A stretch of DNA of 64,000 nt from CAZJLP01 sp964546955 (lineage in GTDB: Bacteria; Verrucomicrobiota; Verrucomicrobiia; Opitutales; Opitutaceae). Positions 61,788-64,000 of this stretch are shown here, piece after piece. The number at the start of each line of letters is the position of its first letter. Position 1 is the stretch's first letter. Under the pieces are notes generated by a model. It saw nothing but the letters and a program-made list of their open reading frames with translations, searched no databases and was not told the origin of the DNA. Both the position numbers and the translations under genes were made by a program. The DNA is taken from assembly GCA_964546955.1 (NCBI GenBank), contig CAZJLP010000012.1:44107-108106 (forward strand), read 5' to 3'.

Positions 61788-64000
61788 ATGTTTGTCGGTG
61801 TACATCCGCTTGCCGGGTTCGATAAGGTGCTGCACTACCGCGTGCCGGAGGGGCTGCAGGCATCGCTGTCGCTCGGCTCGCTCGTTCGCGTGCCGGTGGG
61901 TCATCGAACGGCGCTTGGCGTCGTGGGTGTGATCGGCAAACCGTCGGATTTTCCGCTGGAAAAGCTGAAGAACGTCACGCAAGTCGTGTATCCCTTTCCT
62001 GCGCTGACGGCCGATTTGCTGGAGCTGGCGCGGTGGATGGCGAGTTATTATGCCTGCAGTCTCGACTTGGTGATCGAACGCATGTTGCCGGCGGCGGTGC
62101 GGCATGGTGCGGGATTGAAGCAGGAGAAATTCCTGTCGATCGCGCAAAAACTGTCCGCGGAGGACTTGGAGAAACTGGTCAAACGAGCGCCGGCTCAAGC
62201 GAAGCTTTACCGGTTTCTCGAGCAACAATTCAAATCGCAGAAGAAGGGGTTGGTGTTGGGCCGTCTCGGCGTGACCGCCGCTGTCTCCGCGCCTCTCATC
62301 AAGAAGGGAATTCTGCGCGAGGAGGTGCGTCGTTTGGAGCGGGTCGCCTATGGCGACGATTGGGGGTCCGGCGAGATCGTGGCGGCCCTCCCGCCGCTGC
62401 TGAACGCGGAACAAACCAACGCGGCCACGGCTCTTCAGGCTTTGATTGAAGACGGAAAGTTCGCGACCACGCTGCTGCATGGGGTGACGGGGTCGGGGAA
62501 AACGGAGGTCTACCTCAAGGCCATTCATGATGCGCTCGCCGTGAAGGGAGGAGTGATTTTTCTGGTGCCGGAGGTAGCGCTAACACCGCAGACTGTCGCG
62601 CGATTGCGCGGACGGCTGGAGGCGATCGCACCCGGACAAAAAACCATCGTGTGGCACAGCCACCTGAGCGAAGGCGAACGTTTCGACGGATGGCTGGCAC
62701 TCGCGACCGGAGAGGCGAGGGTGGTGGTGGGCGCTCGCTCGGCCATCTTCGCCCCGGTGCAGAATCTGCGATTGATCGTGGTCGATGAGGAGCACGAGCC
62801 CGCTTACAAGCAGGACGAGACGCCGCGTTACCATGGGCGCGATGTGGCCGTAGTGCGGGCGAAACTGGCGCGTGCTTTGTGCGTGCTGGGCTCGGCCACG
62901 CCCTCGCTGGAGTCGTACGCCAACGCATCGGCCGGCAAATACAAATTGCTCCAGCTGACACAACGGGTCGATTCGCGGAAACTCCCTCAGATCGACGTCG
63001 TGGACATGCGCATCGAAGTCATGCGCGCGAAGGGTGCCACCGCGCTGTCGCGCGATCTCGTCAACGCGATGCACGCCCGTTTTGAACGGCGCGAACAGAC
63101 GATTCTCTTCATCAACCGGCGCGGATATTCCTCCAGCATGCAGTGCTCCGCCTGCGGACACGTGGAGGAGTGCACGCATTGCAGCATCTCGCTCACCTAT
63201 CACCGGACGGACGAGCGGCTGCGGTGCCATCTGTGCGGGCTCGAGAAAGAGGCCCCGATGACGTGCCCCCAATGTCGCTCCCCCAAGATCCGTTGGAAGG
63301 GCCTGGGCACGCAGCGAGTGGAGGAAGCGGTCCGCCGCGTCTTGCCGCGGGCACGCATCGAGCGGATGGACGCCGACACCATGGCGCGAAAGAACCGGTT
63401 TCGCGAGGTGCTCGGAAACTTCCGTGCGGGAAAAATCGATATACTTGTTGGCACACAGATGATAGGAAAGGGGTTGGATTTTCCCAATGTAACGCTGGTC
63501 GGCCTGATCGACGCCGATCTTTCAATGCACATTCCCGATTTTCGGGCGAACGAACGCACCTTTCAGCTGCTGGTTCAGGTGGCCGGGCGCTCGGGCCGCG
63601 GCGACCGCTCCGGGGAAGTCGTGGTCCAGACCTTCACGCCTCAGGCCGAGGCAATTCAGTTTTCGCGCCACGCGGACTTTGTCGGCTTTGCCGAAAGCGA
63701 ATTGAAGATCCGGCGGCAATATGGCTACCCGCCCTTCCGGCACCTGATCCATCATATGTTTCGCGGACCCAACCCGGAAAAATTGCAGTTTTTTGCCAGC
63801 CAATGGGCGAAGCGCGTGGAAGCGCTGTTGGGCGACCGGGTTGAGTTGAAGGGTCCGTCGCCCGCGCCCATCGAGAAGATCAAGGACGAGTACCGGTATC
63901 AGTTGTGGTACTTGACCCGGCAGGTGACGAAAGTGGTGGCGGAGCTCACGAAGCTAAGAGCGGATTTCGCTTGGCCCGACGATGTGGTCCAAGTGCTCGA
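61788..64000 (+). CDS. priA: Primosomal helicase PriA, 3' end cut by the window
   Basis: 737 codons are visible, open to the end of the window. It starts at ATG 61788 (MFVGVHPLAGFDKVLHYRVP), directly after repeat copy D. Motifs in order: Walker A (GVTGSGKTEVYL), DEEH box (IVVDEEHEPAYKQDE), GSATPSLES, and the eight-Cys zinc region (CSACGHVEECTHC, CHLCG, CPQC). PriA restarts stalled replication forks. Only the last part of the C-terminal domain is missing. Confidence 0.96.
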   Translation, partial: MFVGVHPLAGFDKVLHYRVPEGLQASLSLGSLVRVPVGHRTALGVVGVIGKPSDFPLEKLKNVTQVVYPFPALTADLLELARWMASYYACSLDLVIERMLPAAVRHGAGLKQEKFLSIAQKLSAEDLEKLVKRAPAQAKLYRFLEQQFKSQKKGLVLGRLGVTAAVSAPLIKKGILREEVRRLERVAYGDDWGSGEIVAALPPLLNAEQTNAATALQALIEDGKFATTLLHGVTGSGKTEVYLKAIHDALAVKGGVIFLVPEVALTPQTVARLRGRLEAIAPGQKTIVWHSHLSEGERFDGWLALATGEARVVVGARSAIFAPVQNLRLIVVDEEHEPAYKQDETPRYHGRDVAVVRAKLARALCVLGSATPSLESYANASAGKYKLLQLTQRVDSRKLPQIDVVDMRIEVMRAKGATALSRDLVNAMHARFERREQTILFINRRGYSSSMQCSACGHVEECTHCSISLTYHRTDERLRCHLCGLEKEAPMTCPQCRSPKIRWKGLGTQRVEEAVRRVLPRARIERMDADTMARKNRFREVLGNFRAGKIDILVGTQMIGKGLDFPNVTLVGLIDADLSMHIPDFRANERTFQLLVQVAGRSGRGDRSGEVVVQTFTPQAEAIQFSRHADFVGFAESELKIRRQYGYPPFRHLIHHMFRGPNPEKLQFFASQWAKRVEALLGDRVELKGPSPAPIEKIKDEYRYQLWYLTRQVTKVVAELTKLRADFAWPDDVVQVL

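Noticed and set aside
1..64000. tRNA, rRNA, CRISPR arrays, IS elements, prophage
   Set aside because: No cloverleaf with a GGTTCGA-type arm, no regular direct repeats with spacers, and no transposase, integrase or phage structural genes were seen.

Overview
The window looks like chromosomal DNA of a Verrucomicrobiota bacterium, most likely family Opitutaceae. The evidence is high GC, a TonB-dependent receptor with an N-terminal carboxypeptidase-regulatory domain, Gfo/Idh/MocA enzymes beside secreted carbohydrate enzymes, a prepilin-type gene cassette, and intergenic regions full of palindromic repeats. The taxonomic call is inference from family content. I found no tRNA, rRNA, CRISPR array, insertion sequence or prophage.

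Layout. Positions 1-14335 form a carbohydrate-utilisation region: an S9-like hydrolase tail (cut by the window edge), a modular secreted GH8 glycosidase, an AraC regulator divergent from a TonB-dependent receptor, then two distantly related secreted proteins of unassigned family around a Tat-exported Gfo/Idh/MocA oxidoreductase. Positions 14637-21509 hold housekeeping and membrane functions: a PAS histidine kinase, a LysM-ParB-SulP operon, and SecG coupled to an exported LolA-like protein. Positions 21639-34350 are a mixed block: tandem ribbon-helix-helix protein, aspartate aminotransferase, DUF1579 protein, EF-hand outer-membrane protein, M3 peptidase, LysR regulator, manganese catalase, and an ECF sigma/anti-sigma pair. 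Positions 34606-42219 hold a large secreted PQQ-type dehydrogenase with two carbohydrate-binding-like domains, a GbsR/MarR regulator and RapA. Positions 42519-46727 are a three-gene prepilin-like cassette. Positions 47061-50446 hold a PepSY-like repeat protein, a MATE transporter and a DUF892 ferritin-like protein.

The most coherent system is a nine-gene chemosensory operon on the minus strand (60410 down to 50682): response regulator, CheA, CheW, a soluble methyl-accepting protein with very long helical arms, CheR, CheB, CheY, CheC, and a PAS-GAF histidine kinase. Six of its eight junctions are 4-nt ATGA overlaps, one is a 10-nt overlap, and one is a 14-nt spacer. No flagellar gene is present, so it may control something other than swimming. 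A TPR protein, a Fur regulator and the 5' part of priA end the window.

Between genes there are at least two families of repeated inverted repeats. One has four copies sharing a purine-rich core (GAACGAGTAGGAGTAAGAGA) in long hairpin arms. The other consists of GGTGGAGC-type REP-like palindromes, single or in facing pairs. Two runs of ten N (41991-42000 and 57406-57415) are assembly gaps, each inside a gene, and the reading frame does not carry across either one.
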